Below are positions 49,887 through 64,000 of a DNA stretch of 64,000 nt, piece after piece. The translations under genes were made by a program, and so were the position numbers. Within the stretch, counting starts at the first letter, position 1. Every line of letters starts with the position of its first letter. The DNA is from Chionis minor (Eukaryota > Chordata > Aves > Charadriiformes > Chionididae), in contig VZSF01003599.1 in the NCBI GenBank assembly GCA_013398295.1, positions 224,469 through 288,468 on the forward strand, written 5' to 3'. The notes under the pieces were generated by a model, which was given only the letters and a program-made list of their open reading frames with translations, had not been told where the DNA came from and ran no database searches.

Positions 49887-52800
49887 GCCCAGTTTTTGTT
49901 TCGTGCAAACGTGGCCTTGTTACCTCTTAGCAGGTGATGAGAGCACCAGTTCAAAATCAATTCCGAGTGCAAAGCGCTGATTGTCTCACTGGCACCGTTT
50001 CCAGCCTCGTGTAGGATCTGCTCCCAGATGGTATTGCTGTGTGCGTTTTACACCATTTTAGAAACAGATTGTTTATTTTGCCTGGTATTCAATGTTCGTG
50101 GACTTATGCTGAGATGAACGCACAGGATTCTGGGCCTCCCATCCCTGTCCTACCTGGCTTTTGTTTTATAAACTAACTGGTCTCCCAAAGTGCTTATACC
50201 AATAGCCTGCGGTTTGTTCCTGGAAGGTTTTATTTCTGTGGATGTGGCTAGATTGGGAAATTCACCCTTTCTGAGCACGAAAATGGGATATGTGCATAAT
50301 TGTCCTCTTGTGGAGCTGTAGAGTTATAAAAATACATGTCTCGATGTATGTATTGAGCAAGGTGCTCTAAGATACCCGTCTGCAAGTATGTGGGGAAATA
50401 CAGGATTCTTTCTTAATTACTTTTTTCAGGTTGCTTTCAGTGGTCAGTGAAATTCTAAGTTCTTTGGACAGCAGGCTGAGAAAACACAAAGCTCAAAACC
50501 TAGCAACCTCTGACATTTTTCCGAGCGCTGCTGCTTTAATCTCAGAAGCTGTGCAGCTAGGATCCTGTGAGGAGGGAGGGTGGATTTGAAAATGAATGAA
50601 AACTGGCTGTGTGTGTGTATTCCTCTCGAAGTACAACTTTGCAAGTCATTCTCAATTAATTTTCTGTGAACTGTGGCAGGTATGATAGGTGAAGATGCAT
50701 TGCCCTGTAACTGCTAGAGCATTTTCTGACAGCTAAAAGGCATTGGATGGGCCTGCTTACATAGGAAAAATAAATAAATGCTAATTCCTAAAACTCCATG
50801 CAAATCAACAAATTATTTTTTCCTTAAGTACTCTGTTATTATTTACTATTTATGTAGTGGTTTATATTTTCAGACCACTTAAGAGGCATTAATTAATCAA
50901 ACCTGAATAAACCAAGCTTGATGAGAATGGAAAATTAAATGGAAATTAAGTTACTCAGTTTTACCTGTTTCTGAATAATTTGTAAGTCACTTTTCATACT
51001 CCTACAGATACTTTTTAAAACACTTTAAAAAAATCTTACAGTACTATTGGTTATTATCTCTAAAAATTTTTTTTGGTTAGAAAAGAGGTGGGATTTATAC
51101 TGTTGAGAACTAATGACAGCACAGATGAGTGGCTTTGACGAATGGAAATGCTGTTTTATCACCTAAAGCTGTGCATAACTGTTTAAGCTGATTTAATTCA
51201 GGTAAAAATGCATGGATGAGGGGATTACTCCCTTAATTTGAAGCCTATTTAGAAGCTGCAATATTTGACTCTTGGAGGCTTCTTTGGAGGAGAGTGGAAA
51301 GAATATTTAGTTTTGTCTAAGTTTTTACAGTAAGCTTTTAAGATAAAAAACTGTTGAGACATTTTACCTATAGAAAATGAATGAGACTGAACACCGTACT
51401 GCCATCACTATTTTGGGGACAGCATATAGTCTTCTAGCTCAAGCATTACTGCACCCTCCTCTTGCAAGATACAAATACCTGAATACCTTTGAGGGTCTGG
51501 GCCCGGCTGTTCAGTTTAACGTTCCACGATGCACCGAGTGTCAGATGAAAATGTCAGCTGCTTTGCTCCTGTGAGGCTGATCTTGTTTTCTTTTTGACAG
51601 TAAATGTCGCTGATAATTGATTCTTCCAACATCTGGTGTACAGATTAACATGTGCAACTAACGTCCCCAAAAGTAGAAAGGTGATCTTTTTTCACCATGT
51701 TGAGTAGAGTAACGGGTCAAAGTGAGAAAGTAGAAGACAACCATATTTGAAGCTCTTTTTGGTTCCACTGTTATGTCACTGAATATCAGGATGAGAATCT
51801 GCCTTCTGGTGTTACAATTACTAGCTGTAAACACTGCTGGTCATTATTTTAAAATGAGTTTTATGGCATTTAAGTAGGATGTGAATCTGGTTGACATCTA
51901 ATGCATCAGAAGGTGTGTTTTAGGCATCTGTCAGATTTGTCAGAACATTGTAAAGTTACATCTAAACCAGATGCCTTGATTTGTCTTAATATAATAATTT
52001 TGCAATATAATAAGCTGCAAATCGGAATTGTATGTGCTGCTAATTATAGAAATTGATAGGACAGATAGGTCTTTCTATCCAGTGGTGATACAATTCTCAC
52101 AGTTATCTCTCTTGATCTAAATAGACGTAACCTGCAATTTCCGTAGTTAAGGAAAGTTGCTGGCAGCAAGGTAGTCAGTGGAATCTGACTCCTGGGGTAC
52201 AAGAAACAAACACTTCACCAGCTTTGAGCCTGCCAAATAAATGTGGTTGGATTAATCTGTTATCGAACTAACAGCTGGGGAAAAATAATAAAAAAGCAAA
52301 ATCCAGGTCTTTCAGAGAGTTCCTAGGCAACCGGGAACTTAGTCAAAGTACAGAACAAGACATCCAAGAGATGGATTTTAACTGGTTTTTGTAAGAAGGC
52401 TCCAGCTGAATCTGAAGGCTTGAGGAACAATAGGTTTAATAATAGACGAATGTCTAGCGTTCTCTTCTTATCTAGGAAAATGATGGCTTGGTCCGTGACT
52501 GGCAGCACTGGTGTTTTAGATATACGCGCTACAGATCCTTTCTTGTATAGTAATAGAATTGTAATTCCCAGACTGTCATTATTCTAAAGTGTTTTCCAAA
52601 TGCAACAATCAATATTTCACCAGTGCTCTGAGCCCCTCAGCCTGAAACATTTCTGTATATCCTAGAAGTACTTAATCTATGTCTTCAGAAATCTTGTTTC
52701 CTCCCCCAAAATGTAAGCTATTGGTTGACTAATGGTTTACTAATGTTGTGAATCACTTAGAACCGCAGATGGCTGTATATACTCCAGTGAGGTTTCTTTT

Positions 52801-52976
52801 CAATGGGAGGCTGAATAATAGCATCTCCAGTTGCTACTAGCAAGTGTACTGACAAGAACACCCAGAAAAATTGTCTTTAAAGATGCCCATTTCTATAACC
52901 CAGGCGGAAAGGGAGTTGCTGAGTGCAATGCTTTGCTTATTTCTTTGAGAAAAAGCAGGAATGCAGAGTGAGGGAG

Positions 52977-53027
52977 GTTGGTTTGTTGTTGGTTTTTGGT
53001 TTGGTTTTTGGTTTTTTTTAAAAAAAA
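52977..53027. repeat. G/T-rich simple repeat (GGTTT)n followed by A run
   Basis: GGTT, TTGTTG and GGTTTTT units followed by T8 and A8. It contributes the K/N/Q/P-rich middle of the minus-strand open frame that crosses it. Confidence 0.9.
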
Positions 53028-56000
53028 GCATTTCTAGATTTGGCTGCTGAGTATCCACTGAGAAGCACGAGGATAAACAATGTTTGGGATGAATGCCACC
53101 AAATCCCCTTTTGCAGAGGAGATGGTATGGCCTTGTGCTCTTACTCAAGGAGAGTCCAGCACTGCCATATTCTGCTGTATCTTTCCCAGTAAGGGCTGCA
53201 TGACTTTCCAGCTTAAAGGTTCCATTGAAAATGGAAGATATTTTTGTGGAAAGATTTTCCAAAAATGATTGACTAGATAAAAAACCCCCCTCTAAAATAT
53301 TTGGGTTTGCCTGCCCTGCATAAAAGGGACAGGACTTGGGTGCCTGGATTGTGCTGGGAATGTTGTCACATGCCTGGAGAGCCGTAGTCTCCGTATGTGA
53401 GCCCTCAAGCAAGCTGAGACCGCGGCACAAACTCAAGAGAGATCCGCATGCATCGACATCCAGCCGTGGTCTGCAGTGGTTCTCCATGCTGAATGATGCC
53501 TGTGTGACCCTGTAGTCAAATAAGCAGTCATTTTAAAGTTTAGAAATGATGTGTTTCCTGGTACTACTGCTCCTGTTTCATAGCTTTTGTCTATGAGTCT
53601 GCTGAGATTACGTCCCGTTCCATTATTCAGATTCTGCCACGGGTTTCATTCATGGTGATTCCTGTGCCCATCTTTGGGGAAAAGATTTCTTCTGTGCATT
53701 CATTTTAATTCAGTACAAGTTAAAAGATGTCTGAAATGATGTGAATTTGAGTGTCCGTGTTCCTACAGAGAACACTGTTGAATCCAGCTATCAAAAAGGG
53801 ACTGTTTAAAAATAAAAAAAGCCTTAAAGAATTTATTTTTCCGACAGAAATAATTTTTTCCTAATGGCAGTATAGCTTATATTCAGCTACCAATTAAAGG
53901 AGCACATTCACACCAAGATGGAAATTGACCCAGACTTAGAAAGAATCTTACCTTCACCTGAAACTAACATAAGAAAACGTCAAGCTTTAGCAGCTTCTTT
54001 TCTTCCCTCTCTCTGGGGTCAGTTATAAAACCCCACAACGCTTAATCCTGAGTGTCAAAAATACCAGAATAGGATCAGTCATTTCCGGCAAACCCAAATG
54101 ATTTACATTTTTTTAGAGGTTAGTTAAAATGTATTTATGTGCAAAATGTCCCATATGTGTTTATCCATTGCACTTACTGCATATTTCTTAGTTGAAATAA
54201 TTTTGACCTGTCGCCTGCCAGTTCCCTTTAAATTATACAGTGCATCTCTGTTTTACTTTACATGATTTTGTCATTCACAAAATTCACCGTTTCACGGGAA
54301 AATAATTTAAAAGTAAATTCAATATCAAGTAGATCTTCATCCCAGAAATATCAGGGATTATCAAGATTTTTTTTTTTTTTAAATAAAACCAGAATCTGTG
54401 ACTCCCAGATCACAGATTTCAGTGAGAATTTTAACATTAATTAATGGGAGCAGTATTGAAGTCTTGAGCTTCCCTAAAACCCTGCTCTGAAGGGATTGAT
54501 TTTAAACTCAAAGTAAATTAAGTACTGTGGAGAGAGTACAGAATAACAAAAAGGAAAATCTTCTTTTGTATTGTTATATTTCCCATGGCCACAGCGAGTG
54601 TTTTATGTCTCTGTAGCAGAGACAGTATCTTGTGCAATTATTACCATCTTCAAATTAATTGTCATAGAGAATTAAATGCTTTTGTTTTGTAAGGCTGTTC
54701 TCACAACCACAGGGTGAATTTTATGGAGAAAGATGTAATTTTAAAAGATTTCTTGAAACATATCAGCCAAAATACAAACCACTGAAGGTTTTGTTAAGTT
54801 TCGTCCAGGGGAAGACTTTGAGTCTGAAATACGCTGGAAGAGGAATGTGTGGGGAGCACATGGCGTGAGGAATGCCTGCATGGGCATCGCTCCACACCTT
54901 TGTGAACAGGCATTCAGCAAAGCCATTTTGGAGTGATCAAAATCGGAAAAACATTTTTTCTTGTAGAATTGAGGTGTTTGATTAACCTTGATTAAATAAC
55001 ATGCAAATATTTAATTTGGAAAAAAACCCCTCAGACTTTTTTTTGTAAGTGAAAATGTCCCATTCTGAATATGGCAGAGTAGGATCGTTTTGATAATGTC
55101 AGTCTTCTTTCTCGGTGTTCTTCTGCAAGTGAAATTCCAGCCAAATCTCCTCAATTTCATGAAGTGTTTCAATTTTAACTGGACTGTATTTTCCAAAGGA
55201 TATCACATTTTTTTCCCTTTCAGTCTCATTCTGGGCATCTGAACTAGGTCTTGGAATTGCTCACTGTGAACCATTGTCCCTTTTTTCCTCTGCTCAGTTA
55301 AGCATACTCTACCATTTAATTTTGAAACTAAAAAAGAAAGAAACCAAAAGAGAATTTGCTATTGGTGGGACAAAAATAATGGCATTTTGAGTGTTGCCAT
55401 GAAAGCAATGTGACATGACAAATTTTAAGAAGCTCTGTGAATACTATTAATATTTATGATGCACTCAAGAAAACAGCTATTGTGTGCCACATCCATCAAA
55501 GATAAGAATTGTATTCAACTGTGTTGGGTGATAAACATTGAATGACAATAGCTAGAGATTATATGAGGGATTTCATACTCATGTTTTATGCCTGCTTGAG
55601 TAAAAGCACCATGTTATTCCACTGTGAACCAATAATTTTCTTTCATGAAATTAGATACACTTGCTGATACTTGTTACAACCATAGTCCAAAACATTAATG
55701 AATATGCAGGCAATGCTGATGCCAAGTGCTTCAGAGATCCCGTTGCAAGCTACTCGGGATCAATTCCTAAAGGCAGTATTTTCCACTAATCCTCCTCTTG
55801 GAAGTCACTCTGAAGCTTACCAAATTGCAGTGATTTGACCACATATTGCTAGTTGTTTGCAGTTTGGATGAATGCTAACGATTACCCCATGAAACGAAGG
55901 CCTTTCCAGCATAGCAAGATGGCTTTTTATATCCTGTGCTTCTTTTCAAAAAAATCCTGTCTCTCCACCACCAGGAGTGGGGCAGAACTGCCAGTGCCGT

Positions 56001-56149
56001 GGGAGCGCCTGCTCCAATCCCACACCGGCATCTGTCTTTAGATAACGTGCCCGCGAATGTCCTAAGTCTGACATTGTTTTTTTTTTCATTGTCATCAGTG
56101 TAAAATACAGTTTTGGAGCTAATTAATGATCATCCAGGCAAGCAACTGC

Positions 56150-56345
56150 CGGGGAGAGATAAAGGGGACATCTCTCCCCACTCTTGCTCTCAAACACTGC
56201 CCGTCTCCTCCCTGCGCCGCGTGGCCGTGCCCGGCACGCTGCACGGTCTCATCCTCCCCCGCTCCTGGTCGATGCCGTGCCTGCTCCTGCGATTAATCTC
56301 TTTGACACAGAGGCTGCGTGCATCGCCACGTCCATGTTTGCTCTG
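56150..56345. promoter_or_regulatory. CpG-dense patch inside the downstream intron
   Basis: By hand count about 16 CpGs fall between 56150 and 56340, including gcgccgcgtgg and cccggcacgctgcacgg, with C-rich flanks. It is short and has no evident exon or TATA box. It may be an orphan CpG island, an enhancer or simply a GC-rich spot. Confidence 0.4.
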
Positions 56346-59300
56346 CCCTGCCTTCTTATTAAAAGTGTAATGCTCTGGAGATACTTCTTTCTGAAGATCA
56401 GACTAACGATGCCTGAATTCTGCGCTGCACACCCCTGTCTTTGGAAAGAAACTGTAATTCAGAGTTGATTGGCGAGTGCCTGTAGCATCTTCAGTCAGGT
56501 GTTTCTAAATAAAGCTGTATTTGGAAGAGTTAACATGCTGTCCGTATATCAAGGGTAGGAGGACATCCAGGTATTCTTGCAGCCAGAGTGATCTCGGGTC
56601 TCTTTGATCCATGTGGAGAGTTACTATTCTTAGAAAACCCTCTCCAAGGATGCACAGGCACTAAATTCATGTTAGAAGTGGTTCCAATGATAAATGTGTG
56701 GAGGAAAATGCTAAGAGGTGCTCGTCCAGTGAGCTGATACAGCTGTGCTGCCTCTGGAGGGCTGGTTGGTTGCCTCTGTTCCTCTAGGTTTGCTTCTTCT
56801 ATCTTTATGAAAAATTTGCCAGTGGGAGTTCAGTGTAAGCTGATGGAGGGATTCCTTGACAGGCTATCAAGAGCAGTAGGACCTCCTGCAGGGCAGGAAT
56901 AAGGGCACAGCGAACCTCTTGACAAGAGTGATTGCAAGAGGGGTGAGCTGAGCCAACCTGAAGTGGTTTTTGTGAGCAGTACAGACCATTAACAGGACCC
57001 AGACTGGGAAAACACAGTGTGCTGGAGGGAGCTACAAAGCTTTTACTTTGTCTACCTAAAATGAGAATCTTCTTGTTCCTTCACAATTACCCAATAATTT
57101 GGCTCATTGTAATTTTTTTCAGAGTGCTCGTTCTGGTTTTATTGCCAATTAACTTATCATTCCAGTCTTGGTCTACAGCTGATTGGCCAGTAATTTGAGC
57201 TAAAGCCCTCATCAAAAGGGCATAAGTTGTAAAACAGAGAAGAAATCTCAGAGATACTGAAATTACTGTTAATTAAATCAGCACATGAATGTAATGGGCA
57301 CACGTGAACATAATTATGTTTGTTTTTGAGCTGTTCTGCTAGCTGAAGAGTAAGTCTTATTAGGATTATTTAATTGTCAGCCTGTATTTAGAAGATGTAC
57401 ACCAAGCTGAGTCCCTTCTGGATTAATTAATTTTGTATAGTGTATACGTGTATGAGCGATACATATAGTTCTTAGCTTATGCAAACAGGCCATGTTCTTG
57501 CCAAGCAGATGCTGTAATATATTTCTTACGTATATGTTGCACTGAAAGCTTTTCGTTTTAAAAGGTCATTTGTATTTAATACAACTCTTGTTCAAAGCTG
57601 GCATTGACCTTAATGCAGTTACTTCTGATTTACGTGGCCCCAGTATCAGTTAGGCTTAGGAATTCTTTTACATGCAATTTCTATTTTTTTAATTAAATTA
57701 AAATAGCATCATAAAGATGGAGCAGAGCAGCAATCAGAGAGCTTTAGAAGTTGTAATGTAGCCTATAAATAGCTGTTGTGTATAAAGAAATTTCTTCCAA
57801 AGGTACCTCAGCTTTACTGAAAATGCTAAGCTACAGCTTTATTACAATAACCAAGATACTCTAACACAGTGCTTTGGGACAGCCTTGTAATATTCTGCGT
57901 TGCTCAGTTCTGAAGTTCTTGAATTAGCAGTTTCACAACTCTGCCTCCTGTGGAGATGGAAGGCAAAACTGCATTTTGTACGCGTTGGCGCTTGTCGGTG
58001 AGCTCTTTCAAGATCAGTCCGAGGCAAAAGGCAACATTGCCTCGTGGGGATGGCAGGAGTGAGGGCATCGGCACTGATGAGGGCAGAGAGGAGCAGGCAT
58101 TGCAAATTCCAGGTTATTTGAGAGGTAATAAATGCATTCCCTGCTGTGGCTGGAGGAAGAAGTGGATCCAGCGAGTTTCAAGGGATGAAGTGTTGGCATC
58201 GTGCTGAAATCTGTGGTCAAGGACAGGGAGAAGCTAATCAAGTTTTGCATAATCTTTGGGATCTTCTAATTCTGGGTTGGTGAGTGCATTTAAATAGCAC
58301 TCTTGTCATTCCAGCTTGCTTTCCACAGCTTCTGGGAATACCACTGCCCAAACCCTCAGTGCCGTGAGACTTGTGCTGGTGGGGCGCCTGGGAGCGAGCC
58401 CAAACCTGCTCTTCTCAATTCCTGCAGAGGAAGAACCTTGCCCTGACTTACACACTGGTCACAGCCAGTATTTGCTGTTGCTGCTTGTGCAGCTTCCCAG
58501 TGGGGTTGTAGTAAAGAGTAGAAGGAAAAAGAGAGTATAATTCAAAAATCATGCTTCATTCATCCCCATCCCCGCACCTGTCCTTTCTCCTCATGTTGTT
58601 TCCTTGTGGTCAGGAATAAGCTAATTCCTGTAGTGTTGCCCTGGCTCTGTGAAAGAGGAGGAGCCACAAGAATTAAAGTTTGATAGGAAGAAAATTCAGA
58701 ACCATTTGGACACTGCAGCATTTTTGTGAGCCAAGCGTGGGTTAACAGGCTTGATGTACTTCATGTTGCAAGAGATTGAAGTGACAAACAGAATATTTGA
58801 TCCCTGTCTCTCATTAGTGTGTCACTTCTTCCATTGAGTATGGATGTCAAAATGCATTTGATCTGCTGCAGAGTTAAAAACACTCATTGTTTCAGCCTCC
58901 ATTTTGAAGCTCATCTAATGAAGAGCAAATTTCAAAGGGAAAAATACGCCATTGAATTCTGTGTCAGAATAGGGAGCTGTAATGGTTGTTTAGCTTTTTG
59001 CCTCTAAATTGCCAGCTCAAATCTAACTCCGACAACAGAAATCAGAAATGTTTACCATGTAATATTATCTGGTTTCTAGGGACCAGCAATTTATGTTAAA
59101 AGCAAAACTCCAGCCCTGTGAAGAGTGATATCCCTATGACTGTGAAGGACTGCAAGTCATGTTTGTAGAATTTGAGATGAGATTTTCAAGAGCATCTCAT
59201 GGCTGGATTTCTGAAAATTATTAAGATACCAGGCTACAGACAGTCACTTCATGGGATTTTTGAATGCACATTGCTGTTTAACTCTGTTAGACACCTCTCT

Positions 59301-62300
59301 GCAAATTGTGGCTCTTACAGATACTAAGGAAGGTTTTTTTCAGTGAGTTGTGTGTGTCTAAGTCAGGCCAGTTACGTTGACAAGAGGATGGCACGGTGAC
59401 ACTCTGATAGCGGTGAGCAGAAGCTCAGCTGCCGGTGGTATCAGGAGTCCTGCGCTGGCTCCCCAGCACCTCAGAGGAGCATCCTTCAAGGTGGCGGGAT
59501 GCGGGAGCTTCCTGGCGTGGCCAGTGCTGAGAGTGGAAAAGGGAGTGCGCCTTACGTGGTGCTGGGCAATATCTTTTAGTCAAGTAGTGATGTCACAGAG
59601 TTTAAGAGACCACAAAGCTTAGGATGGTAAGGAGAGACACAAATACCTGTTGTCATTTCAGGCAAATGACACATTTTTCCAGTGTTCCCCCAGTTCAGCT
59701 ATTGCTTTTCGTTGGTTTTTTTTTTCCTTCTGCTTGTGGGCTTTAAAACTCAAAGTGAGGATGATGTACTTCCCACTTCATCTCTAGTTTATGGACTGTG
59801 AGGAGCAGCCTGCTCTCAGTCCCTCATTTTGAACCTTTCCTAATCTACTCAAATACTCACAAAATGGGTATAACTTTAGTGGTTAGGGAAGGGGTCCAGT
59901 CTTTCTTCCAGTAACTTTTCTAGAAGTTTGTAACATACATCTGTACCTAGAGACTTTAGTAGCTTTGCTTAAAAGGAGCCGATGCAAGGATTTGCATAAC
60001 AGGTACGCCCTTTAATAAAACCTTAGCTGCATTGGAAACTCCTGCCCAACACCCAAGTCTAGGCTTTCCCAAGAGATCTGTAACACAGCTAGAAGTACTA
60101 TGATAAATTCCCAGAAATGCATGCTTGAGCTTTTATAGAGCAAATAATAGCATTCATATAGCTTCATATTTATCAGTTATTTCCAGTTGTAAATTTGCCA
60201 TTTAAAATTTAGAACCAGCTATTGCTTATAAGTTGCACAGGTTGTTTTCTTAATCGCATAACTTATATAAAAAATGAGCTGCAAACTGGTTTCTTTTTTG
60301 GTAAGAGCACTTTTGCATTGTTGCTAGTTACATGATTATCTGCTCAGGAAAGAAAGAACAACAATCCTAATGGTCTCCATAGCTTATATCCCATAATGTG
60401 ACTTTCAAACCACAGGTTAGAATAGTTTTGTTTAGTGGAAAAATATTCAGGTTACGCTTTATTCACAGAAACTGGTATATGAGTACATTTTCAAGTTTTC
60501 CTAACTGGTCAGGATCAATTCGCAAAGAGGAAAAGGAATGCAAAATTCATCAAATAAATTATTCATTATCTTCACTCAGCTATAGCTAACAGTGAATTGT
60601 CTAGACAGTAATTACTAATTTTTAACCTATGTATGTTCACATAACACTGTTGTGTGAATAGCTTCAGTGTACAGCAGCTTGAGATAATAGTAATGGATAT
60701 AAGTCAATGAGCAGGTGATTTTAATTGGCATATTATATTGGATTTTTCTGTTGAACTTCCATAAAACATTACGTAAATATTGAATCTTCTTAATGTTTTT
60801 CTCCAGTTGAAAATATAGGCACAGAGAGTTAATTTGCTCAGTGGATAAGCAAACTTTTTTTTTTTAAGTTTCTCTGTAAAATTCTCCGAAGAACCATTAA
60901 GTTCAGAATACAGAAGAATTTACAAGGGGTCTGATGCGACAACATTTTCAGTGATGATTTTCCACTGCCTGGTTGGTATGGCTCCTTAAGGAGGGTTCGC
61001 TTCTATCTGTTTCAGTTTGCTGGTGTGCTGTAACGCACTCCCGGCAGCACGAGGAACAGAAACCTTAGTCCTTCCCCTCTACTGCTGTGGCAAAAAATCC
61101 AGACTTTGGGGGGATTCCTTTTCTTTCCTGGGTGATGCAAACCCTCTGCAGTGAGGGATCTCACCTCCTGCTCGGCTACCAGCTGCCCGGGGGATGTGGT
61201 TGCTGGGATTTGCATGGTGGAGCCGGTGCTTGGAAGCGGACCTCAGAGCAGTTGCACAAGAAGATACTGGCCACTGCTGGCGGCGAGCCAGTGGTCCTGC
61301 GCCCCCTCAGCACTCACCAGTAGAGCAGGTCTGTGCTGCCGAGTGTCAGTTTTGTGGGTGTGACGGTGAAGAAAACAGGTTTTTATGTTCCTTTGACTTT
61401 TTTGCAGAAATCCCTCTTACTATTACATTTAATTAGAGAAGAGTTAGATTGAAACTAAAGCAGAAAACCCCAATCTGGAATGGGTTTCTTATTGAAGCGC
61501 GTACCCTGTGGACTAATTGCAAGTTAGTAATTTTGTGGTGCTCAACTGCTCGGAGTTGATCGGAAACTGTCATTTATAAAGCTCTTCCATTTCACGTAGG
61601 GTAACATGCCTTAGGAGAAACATAGCAGGAGACCTGCACAAACGATTGTAAATGATGCAAAAACTAGGACATTGTAAAAGAATATTTGCATAAAATTTTT
61701 GTTTTGTCTGTGTCAGTTTAAGCTACATCCTTCGGGGTATTGTTTATAGAGGTGCATTAAAAACTAACCACGTGTAGCTCCCATTAACCCTAGTACAAGC
61801 TCTGATTCTGACTTCCTGTGTGCTTAATGTTATCTTAATGCAATTTGATTTGATATTTAATTGCAGTAATTTAATTAATGGTTCTGTAAATAAAAAGGCT
61901 AAGTTGTGCCCTCCTACACACACAGATATGCACAGCAAGCAGCTCTGGTGGCTCCTGTGAGACTTAAATTTATGTGTCTTAGAGTACAATTTAACCCTAA
62001 GGATGTATGATAAAATGCCCAAATCCCGGAATAACACTGTAATGGTGTTTGGATTGGAAATGTTACAGTATTAGTTCAAGCTTTTAGGAGGAGAGTGGCA
62101 TTTAAAAATGAAACCTAGAGATTTCTCCCTAATATCTGTTGACAGGATAGGTCACAGAATTGCTTCCTTATATAACAGGATTTGATTTAAAATAGTTTAT
62201 AAGGACTTAGTTATTAATTAAACTTATTAATTGGATTGCCTGCTACTAAAATTGTTACAGAATCCTGTTGGCCCAATGGGTTACTTGGAAGCCAGAGCTT

Positions 62301-64000
62301 ATAGGCGTTTATACCCTTCTGTTGATGTGCCCATAACCTTCTCTAACACATGCTGCTCATGTCTGTTGCACACTTAAAATGCCTATTAAATATTGATTAG
62401 TCCCCTTACAAACCATTTATAAATAGAAGCATGTAATATAAAATGTAACCTAAAATCATTAAGGCTATGCTATGTGCAAGTTAATAGTAGCAATCTTGAA
62501 AAATTAGGGAGTGCATGAATTAAGGGAGTGGTATTCATAAACTATTTTCATAGTACAAGCTATCAGAGCTCCCGTTGATGTCAGGGAGTTCCCATAGCAT
62601 CTCCTGAAGATTTTGCTCTTTTAAAAAAATCTGTGTATAAACAAGAGGTGACATAATGCAACTTCAGATGTACCAGACAAGCTGAATTATTTTTCCATGT
62701 TTTTTAAGACAGAGTAGAGCTTTGTAAAGGACAGCTCCAAATATTTATGCGAAGGAGGAGCGTCATGTATTCATGTATGGAAAGGAGGTCCACTTTGCCT
62801 GGTGTCGCTGCTGCAAAATGCATAGATATTCTCCTGATGTTAATGGAATTATACCATCTTCTCCAGATAATAAATCACAAACAGCTGTTTCTAAATCGGC
62901 CCCTAAACTGAACCAGATTCAGCATAAGTAGCGTCCCACTTCAGCATAATTGCCCGCTGTTAAGCTTGGAGGTAAATCACGTTTATGTCCCTTCAAATCC
63001 ATACCTGGTACAAGTGAAATCTGAGTAAGACCCTTAGCTTGAATTTGCCTTGCCCTGAGTTTGCATTGCTGTTTAACATGGTATTATTGCAAATACCCCA
63101 ATGTACTTTAAAAGTAGGATTTATTTTGGAAATGGCCCTTGACCCCTAAGGAAAGAGCAGCTTTGTGTGTACCACCATTCTGTTGTGGTTAACAGGATAT
63201 TTAGATAGGCAAGAGCCAACTCTGGTCCAAAGTCTGATGTACTTGGAAACCCTACACAACACTGACATTCTGTGCAAAAACCTCAGGCAATAACAGCAAT
63301 CAGCAAGGCCCTTTTGTAATGCAAAGAAAAAAAATCAGAGCGATGAAAACAACAATAAACCAACCATGATTCAGAGTGCTTTCTTTCAAAATATCTCTTG
63401 CAATTTCCAGCTGCTCCCCTTGTTTGCCACATCTCACTTCTTAGATAAACAGCAGAATTGGTCAGAGACTTGCTTTGCCTTTGCAGTTTCCACGTCTCGC
63501 TGGCTGGCTCGGTGTCTGTACCTGACCCCCAGCTCTTAACAGCCCAGCAATTAAGCGAATTCCAGAGAGGATTACAGTTGAGAATCAGATGGTATAGGTG
63601 ATTTAGCATGGAGTGCTGAGCATGACAAATCATTTTTGTACCTGGGCCTTACTTGTTCTGAAATGAGTTTGATTTAGAAACACAGGAGAGATTGAGCGTG
63701 TTGCAGTGCCTGGTGGCGGGTGCAGCCGTGCCAGTTCCCCAGATGGGCTCTCGCAAGGCTTACTGGGGCTGGGACACCTTTCCTTAAGGCCAAAGTGCCA
63801 CTGTTTTTGTCAGCTGTTTAGTCTTGGGAGAAATGGAGAGACACACATGCGCAAACCAACCTCCCAGGCTATTCCCCTCTCGTTGGAAGAGCTTGAGGGG
63901 AAGCATTGTGTTGTAGAGGGAAAGCAGGAGGACATTGCGAGGTGGACTCAGGATTCCTTATTTACACGGCTAGAAGAGACAGGAGATCTTGATGCAAAAA

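Noticed and set aside
51377..51574. Peptide NETEHRTAITILGTA, loosely like the start of the next TMEM132 exon (TEILNTAIL...)
   Set aside because: Only scattered residues agree, the following residues bear no likeness to the family, and there is no good acceptor at the required position.
52837..53487. Longest open frame in the window, 216 codons, minus strand
   Set aside because: It matches no family I know and is built partly from a GGTTT simple repeat. It has no splice-site or promoter support, and chance frames of this length are not surprising across six frames of 64 kb.

Overview
The window looks like intronic DNA from a bird. The main evidence is two clear CR1 (chicken repeat 1) LINE 3' ends at about 9388-9593 (+) and 32221-32380 (-), plus a more diverged CR1 segment near 22125-22285. 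A few MIR-like ancient SINE fossils are also present, and there is no dense L1/Alu-type repeat content. There are no operons, Shine-Dalgarno-led genes, tRNAs, rRNAs or CRISPR arrays. The base composition is A+T-rich with scattered short GC-rich, CpG-dense patches.

I recognise only one protein-coding element: a single internal exon at 45514-45700 on the + strand. It has a good acceptor, a good donor and an uninterrupted 62-codon frame. Its peptide ([13 protein letters not shown]..., TWQVEYP..., VGIVPLAM) belongs to the TMEM132 family of single-pass neural membrane proteins. The sequence fits TMEM132B or TMEM132C better than what I recall of TMEM132D or E, but I cannot settle the paralogue. TMEM132B, C and D are very long genes with huge introns in other vertebrates. 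The simplest reading is therefore that 1-45513 is (at least the 3' part of) one intron and 45701-64000 is the start of the next.

Layout. 1-1400 is GC-richer with no recognised gene, followed by a MIR-like fossil near 1400-1515. 1516-9387 is AT-rich intron with a possible CR1 tail near 4905. 9388-9593 is CR1 (+). 9594-22124 is intron with a MIR-like piece, a perfect 15-bp hairpin at 18845-18878, several microduplications and T-rich tracts. 22125-32036 holds an old CR1, an A26 tract and a CpG-dense patch at 27541-27770. 32037-32093 is a poly-A tract interrupted by four Ns, and 32221-32380 is CR1 (-). 32381-45513 is intron with an ancient retroposon tail, a small CpG patch and a MIR-like fossil. 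45514-45700 is the exon. 45701-64000 is intron with simple repeats and a CpG-dense patch at 56150-56345.

I found no undescribed biological system. The open reading frames of 60-216 codons elsewhere look like chance frames. The leads worth checking are candidate conserved non-coding elements, the CpG-dense intronic patches, the hairpin and the ancient SINE fossils. All of them need comparative or functional data that I cannot run.
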